This document shows, piece after piece, positions 8,487 through 15,746 of a stretch of DNA of 64,000 nucleotides. Source of the stretch: Ardenticatenaceae bacterium (GTDB lineage Bacteria; Chloroflexota; Anaerolineae; Promineifilales; Promineifilaceae); the NCBI GenBank assembly GCA_011525915.1, contig WYBM01000098.1:62001-126000 (forward strand), read 5' to 3'. The position numbers were made by a program, and so were the translations under genes. Each line of letters begins with the position of its first letter. Within the stretch, counting starts at the first letter, position 1. The notes beneath the pieces were generated by a model. It was not told the DNA's origin and ran no database searches. It worked only from the letters and a program-made list of their open reading frames with translations.

Positions 8487-8515
8487 TTGACGTGCCCAGG
8501 GCAAAATGTTATAGT
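8487..8515 (+). promoter_or_regulatory. Sigma-70-type promoter of the aroH-aroF unit
   Basis: TTGACG (8487-8492) and TATAGT (8510-8515) are separated by exactly 17 bp, a near-consensus housekeeping promoter. Transcription should start near 8521-8523, only 3-5 nt before the ATG of the leader peptide at 8526, so the leader is almost leaderless. No Shine-Dalgarno sequence precedes that ATG, which fits. Confidence 0.75.
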
Positions 8516-8525
8516 CACGGCCGTT

Positions 8526-8615
8526 ATGGAAATACAATCTGTAAACTTTTACTTTTACTTTTTTAGCAGCCGCCGCGCTTGTTGCGCTGGGGGTCGTTTG
8601 TCGCTAAAAAAGTAA
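8526..8615 (+). CDS. Phe/Tyr-rich leader peptide of the aroH-aroF attenuator
   Basis: This 29-codon frame runs ATG to TAA and encodes six consecutive aromatic residues, FYFYFF, at positions 8-13 (8547-8564). It also has SSRR, two cysteines and a terminal KK. This is the logic of the enteric pheA and pheST leader peptides: when charged tRNA-Phe or tRNA-Tyr is scarce the ribosome stalls on these codons and changes downstream RNA folding. The downstream genes encode chorismate mutase and DAHP synthase, exactly the pathway expected. The frame lies between a good promoter and a Rho-independent terminator. Translation is inferred from sequence only, and the start is nearly leaderless. Confidence 0.8.
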   Translation: MEIQSVNFYFYFFSSRRACCAGGRLSLKK

Positions 8616-8618
8616 AAG
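8552..8618 (+). promoter_or_regulatory. Attenuator pause/antiterminator region
   Basis: Arms 8552-8567 and 8603-8618 form a perfect 16-bp inverted repeat. The left arm contains most of the Phe/Tyr codons and the right arm contains the leader's stop codon. The loop between them holds 8572-8580 (GCCGCGCTT), which can pair with the 5' arm of the terminator (8643-8652) with one bulged A. A ribosome stalled on the aromatic codons would cover the left arm, free the loop to pair with the terminator arm, and allow readthrough. This assignment of alternative structures is my inference. Confidence 0.65.
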
Positions 8619-8642
8619 GCAAAACGGCACCAAAAGCAAGAC

Positions 8643-8674
8643 AAGACGCGGCCCAAAAAGGCCGCGTCTTTTTA
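8643..8674 (+). terminator. Rho-independent terminator of the attenuator
   Basis: Stem AAGACGCGGCC (8643-8653) pairs perfectly with GGCCGCGTCTT (8660-8670). The loop is CAAAAA, and the right arm runs into a T-rich tract ending near 8676. It lies 20 bp before the chorismate mutase start and after the leader peptide stop, so it is a regulated rather than end-of-operon terminator. Confidence 0.88.
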
Positions 8675-8693
8675 TTTTGGCAAGGAAAAACTC

Positions 8694-9191
8694 ATGGACA
8701 TGAATAACAGTGAAAACGGTTTGAACGGCAGCAGTCAGTGGGAACAGTGGCCTACAGCCACTGTATGCCGGGGTGTGCGCGGGGCTATCACCGTCACCCG
8801 CAATGATGCCGAACAGATTTTGAGCGCCACACGGGAGCTACTGCAAAGCATCATCCAGGTCAACCGCATGCATCCAGATGACATTGCCAGTGTCTATTTC
8901 ACCACCACGGTCGATCTCACGGCCACCTACCCGGCGCTGGCCGCACGGCAGCTTGGCTGGGCAGATGTTGCCCTGCTTTGCGGCCACGAGATGGCTGTCC
9001 CTGGCAGCCTGCCCATGTGCATTCGTGTTTTAATTCATTGGAACACCAACAAAAGCGCCAGAGACATTGTCCACGTTTATCTACGAGATGCCGTTTCCTT
9101 GCGGCCAGACCGTAAAGATTTACCCCCTATTCGCCCGCGCCACATTGACGCCATGGAAGCCATGATCCGCGTTTTAGAAACAACATTATAA
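8694..9191 (+). CDS. aroH: Chorismate mutase, AroH type
   Basis: It converts chorismate to prephenate, the branch point to phenylalanine and tyrosine. At 165 residues it is the monofunctional AroH class, a trimeric pseudo-alpha/beta barrel, not the helical AroQ class. RGVRGAITV (about 26-34), the [21 protein letters not shown] stretch and [16 protein letters not shown] are family hallmarks and supply the active-site arginines. The first 20 residues, rich in Asn and Ser, extend beyond the usual start; a second ATG two codons in is an alternative. AAGGAAAA precedes the start. The gene is 15 bp from aroF and shares its attenuated promoter. Confidence 0.93.
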   Translation: MDMNNSENGLNGSSQWEQWPTATVCRGVRGAITVTRNDAEQILSATRELLQSIIQVNRMHPDDIASVYFTTTVDLTATYPALAARQLGWADVALLCGHEMAVPGSLPMCIRVLIHWNTNKSARDIVHVYLRDAVSLRPDRKDLPPIRPRHIDAMEAMIRVLETTL

Positions 9192-9206
9192 AGGAAAAGG
9201 AAAGGA

Positions 9207-10226
9207 ATGATGATCGTAGTTATGCAATCGAATGCTTCAATGCAAGAAAAGTCAGGCATCATTGCCTGGGCCGAAGATCACGGCTTTAAGGTACATCTTT
9301 CTACGGGCAGCGAACGCACATTGATCGGCATCATCGGTGATGATCGGCTCATTAACCGGGAACAGTTGGAACGTATGTCGGGTGTGGAACGTGTCATGCC
9401 GGTGCTGAAGCCTTTTAAGATCGCCAGCCGCGAATTTAAGCCAGAGCCTACTGTTTTTTCCCTTGGTGGTCATGAGGTAGGCGGCGACGAGATCATTATC
9501 ATGGCCGGGCCTTGTTCGGTAGAAAGCCGCAGCCAGATTTTAGAGACGGCACACGCCTGTAAGGAGGCCGGGGCACACATTTTGCGCGGCGGCGCCTTTA
9601 AGCCACGTAGTTCGCCGTACTCCTTCCAGGGGCTGGGTGAGGAAGGTCTGCAATACCTGGCCGAAGCCCGTGAAGAGACGGGAATGCCTATTGTCACCGA
9701 GGTGATGGAGCCGGCGTTGGTGCCCCTGGTATGCCAATATGCCGATATTTTGCAGATTGGGGCGCGTAATATGCAAAATTATGCGTTGTTACATGCGGTG
9801 GGGGCATCGCAGCACCCCGTGCTGTTGAAGCGAGGCATGAGCAGTCTCATTGAAGAGTGGTTGATGTGTGCTGAATATATTTTGAGCCATGGCAATACAC
9901 GGGTGATGTTGTGTGAACGGGGCATTCGTACCTTTGAACGGTACACGCGCAACACATTTGACATCAACGCTATCCCGGTAATAAAAGAGCTGTCACATTT
10001 GCCGGTTATTGCTGACCCCAGCCACGGTACGGGCAAGTGGGAATATGTAGAAAGTGTCACCAAAGCGAGCATTGCTGCCGGGGCAGACGGTGTGATCATT
10101 GAGGTACATCCCCGACCAGAAGAAGCCACATCAGACGGCCGTCAATCTTTGAAGCCAGAGCGTTTTGCCAAATTGGTACAAGATATGAAAGCTATTGCCA
10201 CGGCCGTAGGCCGCGATGTGAAGTAA
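9207..10226 (+). CDS. aroF: 3-deoxy-7-phosphoheptulonate (DAHP) synthase, type I beta
   Basis: It condenses PEP and erythrose 4-phosphate in the first step of the shikimate pathway. At 339 residues it has the N-terminal ferredoxin-like regulatory domain of the I-beta class (about 1-70, ending [10 protein letters not shown]). A KDO8P/DAHP synthase barrel follows with GPCSVES (about 101-107), [15 protein letters not shown] and the metal-site [12 protein letters not shown]. The I-beta class with such an extension is commonly feedback-sensitive. It follows aroH at 15 bp with GGAAAGGA before the start, so the first and branch-point enzymes are co-regulated by the upstream Phe/Tyr attenuator. Confidence 0.95.
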   Translation: MMIVVMQSNASMQEKSGIIAWAEDHGFKVHLSTGSERTLIGIIGDDRLINREQLERMSGVERVMPVLKPFKIASREFKPEPTVFSLGGHEVGGDEIIIMAGPCSVESRSQILETAHACKEAGAHILRGGAFKPRSSPYSFQGLGEEGLQYLAEAREETGMPIVTEVMEPALVPLVCQYADILQIGARNMQNYALLHAVGASQHPVLLKRGMSSLIEEWLMCAEYILSHGNTRVMLCERGIRTFERYTRNTFDINAIPVIKELSHLPVIADPSHGTGKWEYVESVTKASIAAGADGVIIEVHPRPEEATSDGRQSLKPERFAKLVQDMKAIATAVGRDVK

Positions 10227-10260
10227 TCTCCTCCCTGGCCCCCTATTTTCCCTTTTACCT

Positions 10261-10293
10261 GGGCGCATACCAAACGGTATGCGCCCTTTTTAT
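10261..10293 (+). terminator. Rho-independent terminator after aroF
   Basis: GGGCGCATACC (10261-10271) pairs perfectly with GGTATGCGCCC (10276-10286) around an AAAC loop, followed by TTTTTAT. It lies 34 bp after the aroF stop. The convergent phosphoesterase gene ends inside it at 10290. Confidence 0.92.
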
Positions 10294-11165
10294 GCCCTTA
10301 CCAGCGTGATTTTGCTGATTTCTGGTGGGCAGTTCACTCGCACGGGCGGGCCAACGACACCAATGCCGCGGGAAGTGTAAACCCAACCCTGGTGTACAGG
10401 GTAAAGGCCGTTATGATATTTCTGACCGTAACGGGGTAATATCAGGGGCCCATGACCAGGTAAGCGCACCTGCCCACCGTGGCTGTGGCCGGAAAGCTGC
10501 AGGGTCACACGACCGTCAGCCAGGTAGGCATCGGCAAAGTCTGGCTCATGCGCCAGTAAAATAATTGGTGTATCAGCCGGTAACGTGGTTAACGCCGCTG
10601 CCACATCTGGCTGCCCGCTCCAGCAATCATCTAGCCCAGCAATACTAAGGCGCGCCTTGCCCACATTCAGGCTAAGACCCTCATTATGCAAAACGGTTAG
10701 TTGTGATTCGCGCAGGCCTGTGCGTACGACACCGGCGTCTGTCCAATGGTCATGGTTCCCCAAAATGGTAAAGAGGCCATACCGGGCATTCAGCGTGGCT
10801 AAGACGGGAGCCAGTTCAAAGATGGCATCGGCCGTTTCCAGCACGTAGTCACCAGTAAGGAAGAGGATGTCTGGTTGTAATGAATTGGCCACAGAGACGG
10901 CATCTTTCACCAATGCCAACGGTGTATATGGATGCAGATGAAAATCAGAAAGTTGAACAATGACAAAGCCGTCCAGGGCAGAATGTAACCCTTTGATAGG
11001 GACATGGACAGATTCAACCACCAGCCGTTCAGGTTCAATGTGGGTGGCATAACTATAACCCGCTGCGACTGTTACGGCCGTGCCCACAGCCGCGGCACTA
11101 CCGACTTTGAGAAAGCCACGTCTGGTAAGTTTCATAGGCTGGCTTTTTTTCTGAACATTCATCAC
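10290..11165 (-). CDS. Tat-exported metallophosphoesterase, YkuE/YaeI-like
   Basis: This 291-residue calcineurin-like phosphoesterase carries the complete two-metal motif set in order: SDFHLHP, GDYV, GNHDHW, LAHEPDF and SGHSHGGQ. The N-terminus has a twin-arginine signal, TRRGFLK followed by an alanine-rich hydrophobic segment (about 14-40), so the folded enzyme should be exported and possibly membrane-anchored. Related enzymes cleave pyrophosphate or phosphodiester bonds in lipids or cell-wall intermediates; the substrate here is unknown. The start could also be the Met at residue 11 (MKLTRRGF). It is downstream of the chelatase gene on the same strand, 37 bp away. Confidence 0.88.
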   Translation of the reverse strand: MMNVQKKSQPMKLTRRGFLKVGSAAAVGTAVTVAAGYSYATHIEPERLVVESVHVPIKGLHSALDGFVIVQLSDFHLHPYTPLALVKDAVSVANSLQPDILFLTGDYVLETADAIFELAPVLATLNARYGLFTILGNHDHWTDAGVVRTGLRESQLTVLHNEGLSLNVGKARLSIAGLDDCWSGQPDVAAALTTLPADTPIILLAHEPDFADAYLADGRVTLQLSGHSHGGQVRLPGHGPLILPRYGQKYHNGLYPVHQGWVYTSRGIGVVGPPVRVNCPPEISKITLVRA

Positions 11166-11202
11166 CCCATGGTGAAACGCTTCAGGTTGGGGATGGCCGT
11201 AT

Positions 11203-12081
11203 TTAATCCAGCGATTCCAGCACCTTCTGATATAACGTCTCCGCGCGCAGATCCTCCAAAGTGTGGCAGGGGCAGTCTAGTCGGTTTGCCAGGCGTTGGG
11301 CCAACCCCTGGTCAAAGGCGGCATGTTCCATGTTGATGACCACCGAGCGCACGCTTATCTCCTTGATCTGGTCGGCGATGCGGTGCGCTTCTTCTTGCGG
11401 CGGTAGATCGGTCATGCTCACGTTGCCAGCGCCATCGGTGAGTAAGATCATCATGGGCATCACGTCGGGGTGGGCAGCCGCTTCTTTACGGAACACTTCG
11501 TAAGCCAGCAGCAGCCCGGCTGACAGCGGTGTCTTGCCGCCGACGGCGATGTCTACCAATGCCTTTTTGGCCAGCAAAACAGAGTTGGTGGGCGACAGCA
11601 CAAGGTTGGCGTTGTTCTTGTGGAAAACAATCAGGCCGACACGATCCCGGCGTTGATAAGCGTCGGTCAGCAGAGACATGATCGCCCCTTTTGTGGCTTC
11701 CATACGTTCGGCCACAGCCATGCTCCAACTGGCGTCGACAACAAAGAGGATAAGGTTTGATTGACGGCGCACGCGCACTTTTTCGCGCAGGTCCTCCCGT
11801 TTGAGGGCCAGCGCCATTTTAGAACGGTCACGCCGAATCTGGTAGGGTGCGGCGGCGCGCATGGTAGCGTCAAAAGCCAGGTCGGTGACTTTGCCTCTGG
11901 GTAGGCGAGCCTGAATGTAACGGCCGCGTTTGCGGTCTGTCTTGGTCTGGGAACGACGCCCGGCGCGGTTGCGAGTGAGGCGGTCTAGCTGGGTGTCCAG
12001 GCGGCGGGCATGGAATTCTTGTTTGGACTCAATCTTTTGCCCGCCCTCCCACCAGTTGGCGTCCTGGGCTACCTGCGGCAC
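11203..12081 (-). CDS. chlD: VWA (integrin I) half of a ChlD/CobT-type chelatase subunit
   Basis: This frame encodes the C-terminal half of a magnesium/cobalt chelatase D subunit. It has a basic linker, then a von Willebrand A domain with the MIDAS motif DASWSM (about 119-124), VGGKTPLSAG for the MIDAS threonine, and LLTDGAGN. Its only initiation codon in frame is a GTG at 12081 with no convincing ribosome site. The frame is however open upstream to 12159, across the A9 run at the end of the AAA+ gene, and reads there as an acidic, Gln-rich linker. It is best read as the -1-frame part of one 680-residue protein made by frameshifting at 12147-12153; independent initiation at the GTG is the alternative. 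Confidence 0.85.
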   Translation of the reverse strand: MPQVAQDANWWEGGQKIESKQEFHARRLDTQLDRLTRNRAGRRSQTKTDRKRGRYIQARLPRGKVTDLAFDATMRAAAPYQIRRDRSKMALALKREDLREKVRVRRQSNLILFVVDASWSMAVAERMEATKGAIMSLLTDAYQRRDRVGLIVFHKNNANLVLSPTNSVLLAKKALVDIAVGGKTPLSAGLLLAYEVFRKEAAAHPDVMPMMILLTDGAGNVSMTDLPPQEEAHRIADQIKEISVRSVVINMEHAAFDQGLAQRLANRLDCPCHTLEDLRAETLYQKVLESLD

Positions 12082-12140
12082 CGATTGGGGGCCGGCTTCA
12101 GCTTGCTGCTGCGTTTCAGCTCCTTCACCCGTTTCAGAAT

Positions 12141-13244
12141 CTAAGGCTTTTTTTTTACGCTGCTTTGCTCAAGCTGGCTCTCTTGCGATTCGCCCATGTC
12201 GCCATCACCCATATCGCTTTGAACTTCACTCAGGCGGTCTTCCAGTTCGGCCGAGGAAACGGCCGTGTCCTGGAACATGCGCCCTTTGATGCGGTGAGGC
12301 AGCGCCAGTTCGGCCGCCAGGATGACGTCTTCGTCGGTAATACGGTCACGGCCGTGGAAGGCGGCATGGGCCTGCGCTCCCCGCAAAATGACCAGGTCTG
12401 CCCGGTGGCCGTCTACGTTCAGGGCAGCGGTGAGCCCGGCAATGGATGCCAGATCACGCCGTGAATAGCGCACCTGATTTACCCGGCTGCGCGCCTGGCT
12501 GATCTGGTCTGAGAGGGTGCTTTCTGAGGGTGCCCACTCATCCCGAAAGCCGCCGGGGTTCATTTCAAATGCCAGGCGGCGCTCCATGATCTGCACCCGC
12601 TGGGTTGTGTCTTTCAGGCCGGTGATATTGACACAAAAGGCGAAACGGTCAAGCAGCTGCGGCCGTAAATCCCCTTCTTCCGGGTTCATGGTACCCACCA
12701 AAATGAACTTGGCCGGGTGTGAAAAGCTGATCCCTTCTCGCTCTACAATGTTAATGCCCATCGCGGCCGAATCGAGCAGCAGGTCAACCACATGGTCGTC
12801 GAGCAGATTGACTTCATCAACGTAGAGCAGCCCACGGTTGGCTGAGGCCAACACGCCCGGCTCAAAATGCTTCTCTCCCTTTTGAATCGCCTGTTCAATA
12901 TCCAGCGTGCCCACAACCCGGTCTTCGGTGGCGCTGACAGGTAGGTCTACAAACGGCGTGCGCCGTATGGTCACAGCCAGAGCGCCATCGGCATGGCGCA
13001 CGCGGCAATCATCACACCATTGATCAGGGCGGTCAGGGTCACAGCTAAAGCGGCAGTCGGCCACCACTTCAATGTCGGGCAGCAGGGCGGCCAGGGCGCG
13101 TGACGCTGTGGATTTGGCTGTGCCACGCTCACCACGAACGAGGACACCACCAATGCGCGGGCTGACAGCATTCAAAATTAACGCTCGCCTCATCCGATCC
13201 TGGCCTACTATTGCTGTGAAAGGGAAAACTGCTCGTCGTGCCAT
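12141..13244 (-). CDS. chlI: AAA+ chelatase subunit, ChlI/BchI-like (zero-frame product)
   Basis: This 367-residue AAA+ ATPase is typical of the ChlI/BchI or CobS-like motor that drives insertion of Mg2+ or Co2+ into a tetrapyrrole. Walker A is RGERGTAKST (about 38-47), Walker B GLLYVDEVNLL, followed by the sensor VGTMNPEEG and the arginine finger region DRFAF. A Cys4-like CDPD..CDDC segment is also present. After the AAA+ lid the sequence becomes acidic (LSEVQSDMGDGDMGESQES), the linker seen in ChlD proteins, and stops 9 bases after an A-rich slippery site. It therefore looks like the short product of a chlD-type gene. GGAG precedes the ATG. No BchH or CobN partner is in the window. Confidence 0.9.
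   Translation of the reverse strand: MARRAVFPFTAIVGQDRMRRALILNAVSPRIGGVLVRGERGTAKSTASRALAALLPDIEVVADCRFSCDPDRPDQWCDDCRVRHADGALAVTIRRTPFVDLPVSATEDRVVGTLDIEQAIQKGEKHFEPGVLASANRGLLYVDEVNLLDDHVVDLLLDSAAMGINIVEREGISFSHPAKFILVGTMNPEEGDLRPQLLDRFAFCVNITGLKDTTQRVQIMERRLAFEMNPGGFRDEWAPSESTLSDQISQARSRVNQVRYSRRDLASIAGLTAALNVDGHRADLVILRGAQAHAAFHGRDRITDEDVILAAELALPHRIKGRMFQDTAVSSAELEDRLSEVQSDMGDGDMGESQESQLEQSSVKKKP
12147..12153 (-). promoter_or_regulatory. Putative programmed -1 ribosomal frameshift site
   Basis: On the minus strand the zero frame reads GTA AAA AAA AAG CCT TAG. A AAA AAG is in the exact phase needed for a tandem -1 slip, as in E. coli dnaX. After the slip, reading continues AAA AAA GCC TTA GAT straight into the VWA-domain frame ending at 11203. 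The predicted fusion is 680 residues (2042 bases plus the repeated base make 681 codons), the usual size of ChlD. Frameshifting in chlD genes, giving a small and a medium chelatase subunit from one gene, has been described. I see no strong downstream pseudoknot. Confidence 0.75.
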
Positions 13245-13499
13245 TTTTTTCTCCGCATTTTAATATTCAGTATTCAGTTCAGTATACTTGTTTACCGATT
13301 ACCCGATACTGATGACCGATTACTGGCAACGAGGATTATACTGATTGACGCAAGGGGGGCAACCGTAAGTTTACCTCATTCAAGCAGCATTCATATAGGC
13401 CAACGGCCGTTTGGTCATCAAATTGTTTGTCAAACGACCGTGACTGCATACAATACCGATGCTAATAGTCTGTCTGGTTACTGCTGGAGGGCATAAAGT

Positions 13500-14408
13500 A
13501 TGCAGCGCAAATTTGCTATCATTGCCGGCATCGTGCTTCTTGACTTGTTACTGGCTTACCTGATTTTGCGGTCACAGGTTAAACCTGTGCCGGCACACCC
13601 CTTTTTTACCCAGTTTGCCGCCGGCCAACCGCTGACTATTGCTCACCAGGGGGGTGAGCGGCTCTGGCCCAGCAACACGATGCTTGCCTACCAAAACGCA
13701 GTGGCGATGGGTGTGGACGTGCTGGAAATGGATTTTCACCAGACGGCAGATGGTGTTTTGGTGCTGATCCATGATGACAGTGTTGATCGGACTACCGACG
13801 GCCAAGGTGTTGTTAAAGAGATGACCTTTGCCGATATCCAGGAACTGGATGCCGGGTATTACTGGACAGACGATGAGGGGCAGAGTTACCCGTTTCGTGG
13901 CCAGGGTATTGTCATCCCTGCACTTCAGGAAGTGTTTGTGGCTTTTCCTGATATGCCCATGAACATTGAAATTAAGCCGGATGAGGCGGCAGTGGCGGAA
14001 GCCTTCTGCCAGATGATCCGTGACTATAACATGACGGAAAAGGTATTGGTTGGCTCGTTTCATGATACAGCCCTGACGGCTTTTCGTGCTGCCTGCCCAG
14101 AGGTGGCCACTTCTATGACAGAAGCAGAGATACGGCCGTTTTGGATCTTAAACGTTTTCGGGTTGAGTGCACTTTACCAGGCTCCAGCCGAAGCGTTTCA
14201 GGTGCCGGAAAAGGCCACGCTCCCGGTTTTAGGGGAAGTTACCGTCCTCACCAAACGCTTTGTTCGTAATGCGCACCACCACAATATTGCTGTGCATGCC
14301 TGGACCATTAACGAGACAGAAGATATGGAGCGCCTGTTGGCTTTAGGGCTGGATGGCATTATCACCGACCGGCCAGACAGGCTGCTGGGGATATTGGGAG
14401 CGCCGTAA
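13500..14408 (+). CDS. Membrane-anchored glycerophosphodiester phosphodiesterase
   Basis: It hydrolyses glycerophosphodiesters, products of phospholipid turnover, to glycerol 3-phosphate and an alcohol. The 302-residue protein begins with an N-terminal hydrophobic anchor (about 5-23), then the GDPD TIM-barrel: IAHQGGERLWPSNT, the metal and acid pair LEMDFHQTADG, and HDDSVDRTTDGQG with the second catalytic histidine. NIEIKPD and the closing AWTINETEDMERLLALGLDGIITD are also canonical. The anchor places the active domain outside the membrane. AGGAGGG-like sequence (CTGGAGGGC) precedes the ATG. Its glycerol 3-phosphate product would feed the distant GlpABC system, though the genes are 36 kb apart. 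The 13245-13499 gap holds AT-rich CAGT-type repeat remnants and no gene. Confidence 0.93.
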   Translation: MQRKFAIIAGIVLLDLLLAYLILRSQVKPVPAHPFFTQFAAGQPLTIAHQGGERLWPSNTMLAYQNAVAMGVDVLEMDFHQTADGVLVLIHDDSVDRTTDGQGVVKEMTFADIQELDAGYYWTDDEGQSYPFRGQGIVIPALQEVFVAFPDMPMNIEIKPDEAAVAEAFCQMIRDYNMTEKVLVGSFHDTALTAFRAACPEVATSMTEAEIRPFWILNVFGLSALYQAPAEAFQVPEKATLPVLGEVTVLTKRFVRNAHHHNIAVHAWTINETEDMERLLALGLDGIITDRPDRLLGILGAP

Positions 14409-14426
14409 CTTTCGGGGAAATGACGA

Positions 14427-15251
14427 ATGTCAGACGGAAGGGTTAGGAACCCGGTTGAAGTATTGTATGACACATACGCCCAACGCGAGTGGGAGCGTCA
14501 GGAACGGCATCGCACGGAGTTTGCAGTGACGCTGCGGGCACTGCGTGATTATCTGCCCCGCCCACCCGCTGCTATTCTAGATATTGGCGGCGGCCCGGGC
14601 CGTTATGCTATTACCCTGACGCAGTGGGGATATGAAGTGACGCTGCTGGACCTGTCACAGAACAGCCTGGTAATGGCCCAGACAAAGGCAGCAGAGGCCG
14701 GCGTTCAACTGGCGGCAACAGTTCACGGAAATGCTTTAGATCTGCCGCCACTACCGGTCTCCATGTACGGGGCGGTGTTATTGCTGGGGCCTTTGTATCA
14801 TTTGTTGACGTTAAGGGAGCGGGAAACGGCCGTAGCTAATGCGCAGGCTGTACTCAAGCCAGGTGGGGTGATTTTTGCGGCCTTTATCACCCGTTTTGCT
14901 CCTTTTCGAGACATGGCGTCCAAGGGTGACACCCATTGGATTGTCGAATGTGCCGACCAGGCCGAAAGTATTTTGAGAACCGGGCAAAATCCGGCTGCGC
15001 TTGGCAGCGATTTCCCCGATTCCTATTTCGCCCATCCACAAGAAGTCAGGCCGCTTATGGAGGCCGCCGGATTTACCACCCTTAACCTCATTGCCCTGGA
15101 AGGGGTAGTAGCTGGCCACGAGGAGCATATCAACCGGACCTCAGGGGAGTTATGGCAAAAGTGGGTAGAGTTAAACTACCAGTTGGGGCAAGACCCGGCG
15201 CTGTGGGGAGCGGCTGACCATCTGTTGTACGTGGGGCGTAAGGAAGAGTAA
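14427..15251 (+). CDS. Class I SAM-dependent methyltransferase
   Basis: This 274-residue Rossmann-fold methyltransferase has motif I ILDIGGGPGRYAI (about 50-62) for SAM binding, motif II VTLLDLSQNSL, and a motif IV-like GAVLLLGPLYHLL. The substrate is not evident; the layout resembles small-molecule methylases of the UbiE/Methyltransf_11 or _25 type. The gene is 18 bp after the glycerophosphodiesterase gene and could be co-transcribed with it. The next gene is convergent, 3 bp away, with no room for a separate terminator. Confidence 0.88.
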   Translation: MSDGRVRNPVEVLYDTYAQREWERQERHRTEFAVTLRALRDYLPRPPAAILDIGGGPGRYAITLTQWGYEVTLLDLSQNSLVMAQTKAAEAGVQLAATVHGNALDLPPLPVSMYGAVLLLGPLYHLLTLRERETAVANAQAVLKPGGVIFAAFITRFAPFRDMASKGDTHWIVECADQAESILRTGQNPAALGSDFPDSYFAHPQEVRPLMEAAGFTTLNLIALEGVVAGHEEHINRTSGELWQKWVELNYQLGQDPALWGAADHLLYVGRKEE

Positions 15252-15254
15252 AGG

Positions 15255-15680
15255 TCAGCGGCGAAAGGCCTTAATGACAGCGGCCACGGCCGTGGGTATA
15301 TCCTGGTAGATGACAATGCCCGCCTTCTGTGCATGGGCACGCACCAACGCCCGCGCCCGGTTGGCCGCGGTCCCAAATAAGCCCTGGAAATCTTGAATCA
15401 CCAGGATGACCGTCTGCCCATTTTTGGCAGCGCTTAAAGCCGCCCACCCCGTTTCTGCCAGACTGCCATAGCTTTTCCCCTCGCTGGTAATGACAAATAA
15501 AATTACCCGGTCTGTGGCCATATGGTGTGCTTCCATTTTTGCATGGTCGGCCGTCCATTCAGGTACTACCGGGTTAAAGTAAGCAATGTTCTCTTTTTCT
15601 AGCCGCGCGATCACCTCATCACGCCAGGTGGACTGACCCACAGTGCCAAATAAGCCAACAACATCTTGGAGCTTGGTCAT
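15255..15680 (-). CDS. Nucleoside 2-deoxyribosyltransferase-like protein
   Basis: This 141-residue protein has the flavodoxin-like alpha/beta pattern of nucleoside 2-deoxyribosyltransferase-like domains: GLFGTVGQSTWRDEVIARLE at the start, YFNPVVPEW, ILFVITSEGKSYGSLAETGWAA and VILVIQDF. The ribose and nucleotide environment is recognisable but the exact catalytic glutamate is not certain, and many relatives are annotated only as domain proteins. The start is ATG 15680, read from the strong GGGAGGA just upstream; a TTG one codon earlier is possible. That ribosome site lies inside the long hairpin after dnaN, so expression may depend on that RNA structure. Confidence 0.75.
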   Translation of the reverse strand: MTKLQDVVGLFGTVGQSTWRDEVIARLEKENIAYFNPVVPEWTADHAKMEAHHMATDRVILFVITSEGKSYGSLAETGWAALSAAKNGQTVILVIQDFQGLFGTAANRARALVRAHAQKAGIVIYQDIPTAVAAVIKAFRR

Positions 15681-15686
15681 CAAAAA

Positions 15687-15743
15687 ATCCTCCCAGAGGT
15701 TTTATCTACGGCATATGACCGCAGCGCAAACCTCTGGGAGGAT
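15687..15743 (-). terminator. 16-bp perfect hairpin after dnaN that covers the next gene's SD
   Basis: Arms 15687-15702 and 15728-15743 are perfectly complementary over 16 bp with a 25-nt loop. On the minus strand the hairpin starts 4 nt after the dnaN stop and its second arm ends GGGAGGAT, followed by TTTTTTG and the ATG of the next gene. It is thus both terminator-like and a lid over the downstream Shine-Dalgarno. The large loop is unusual for a simple terminator. Confidence 0.75.
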
Positions 15744-15746
15744 AAA

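Noticed and set aside
12148-12156. Nine-A run treated as a sequencing error splitting one chelatase gene
   Set aside because: Not excluded by sequence alone, but A AAA AAG is in exact slip phase, the zero frame ends just after it, and frameshifting is established in chlD genes, so a real signal is likelier.
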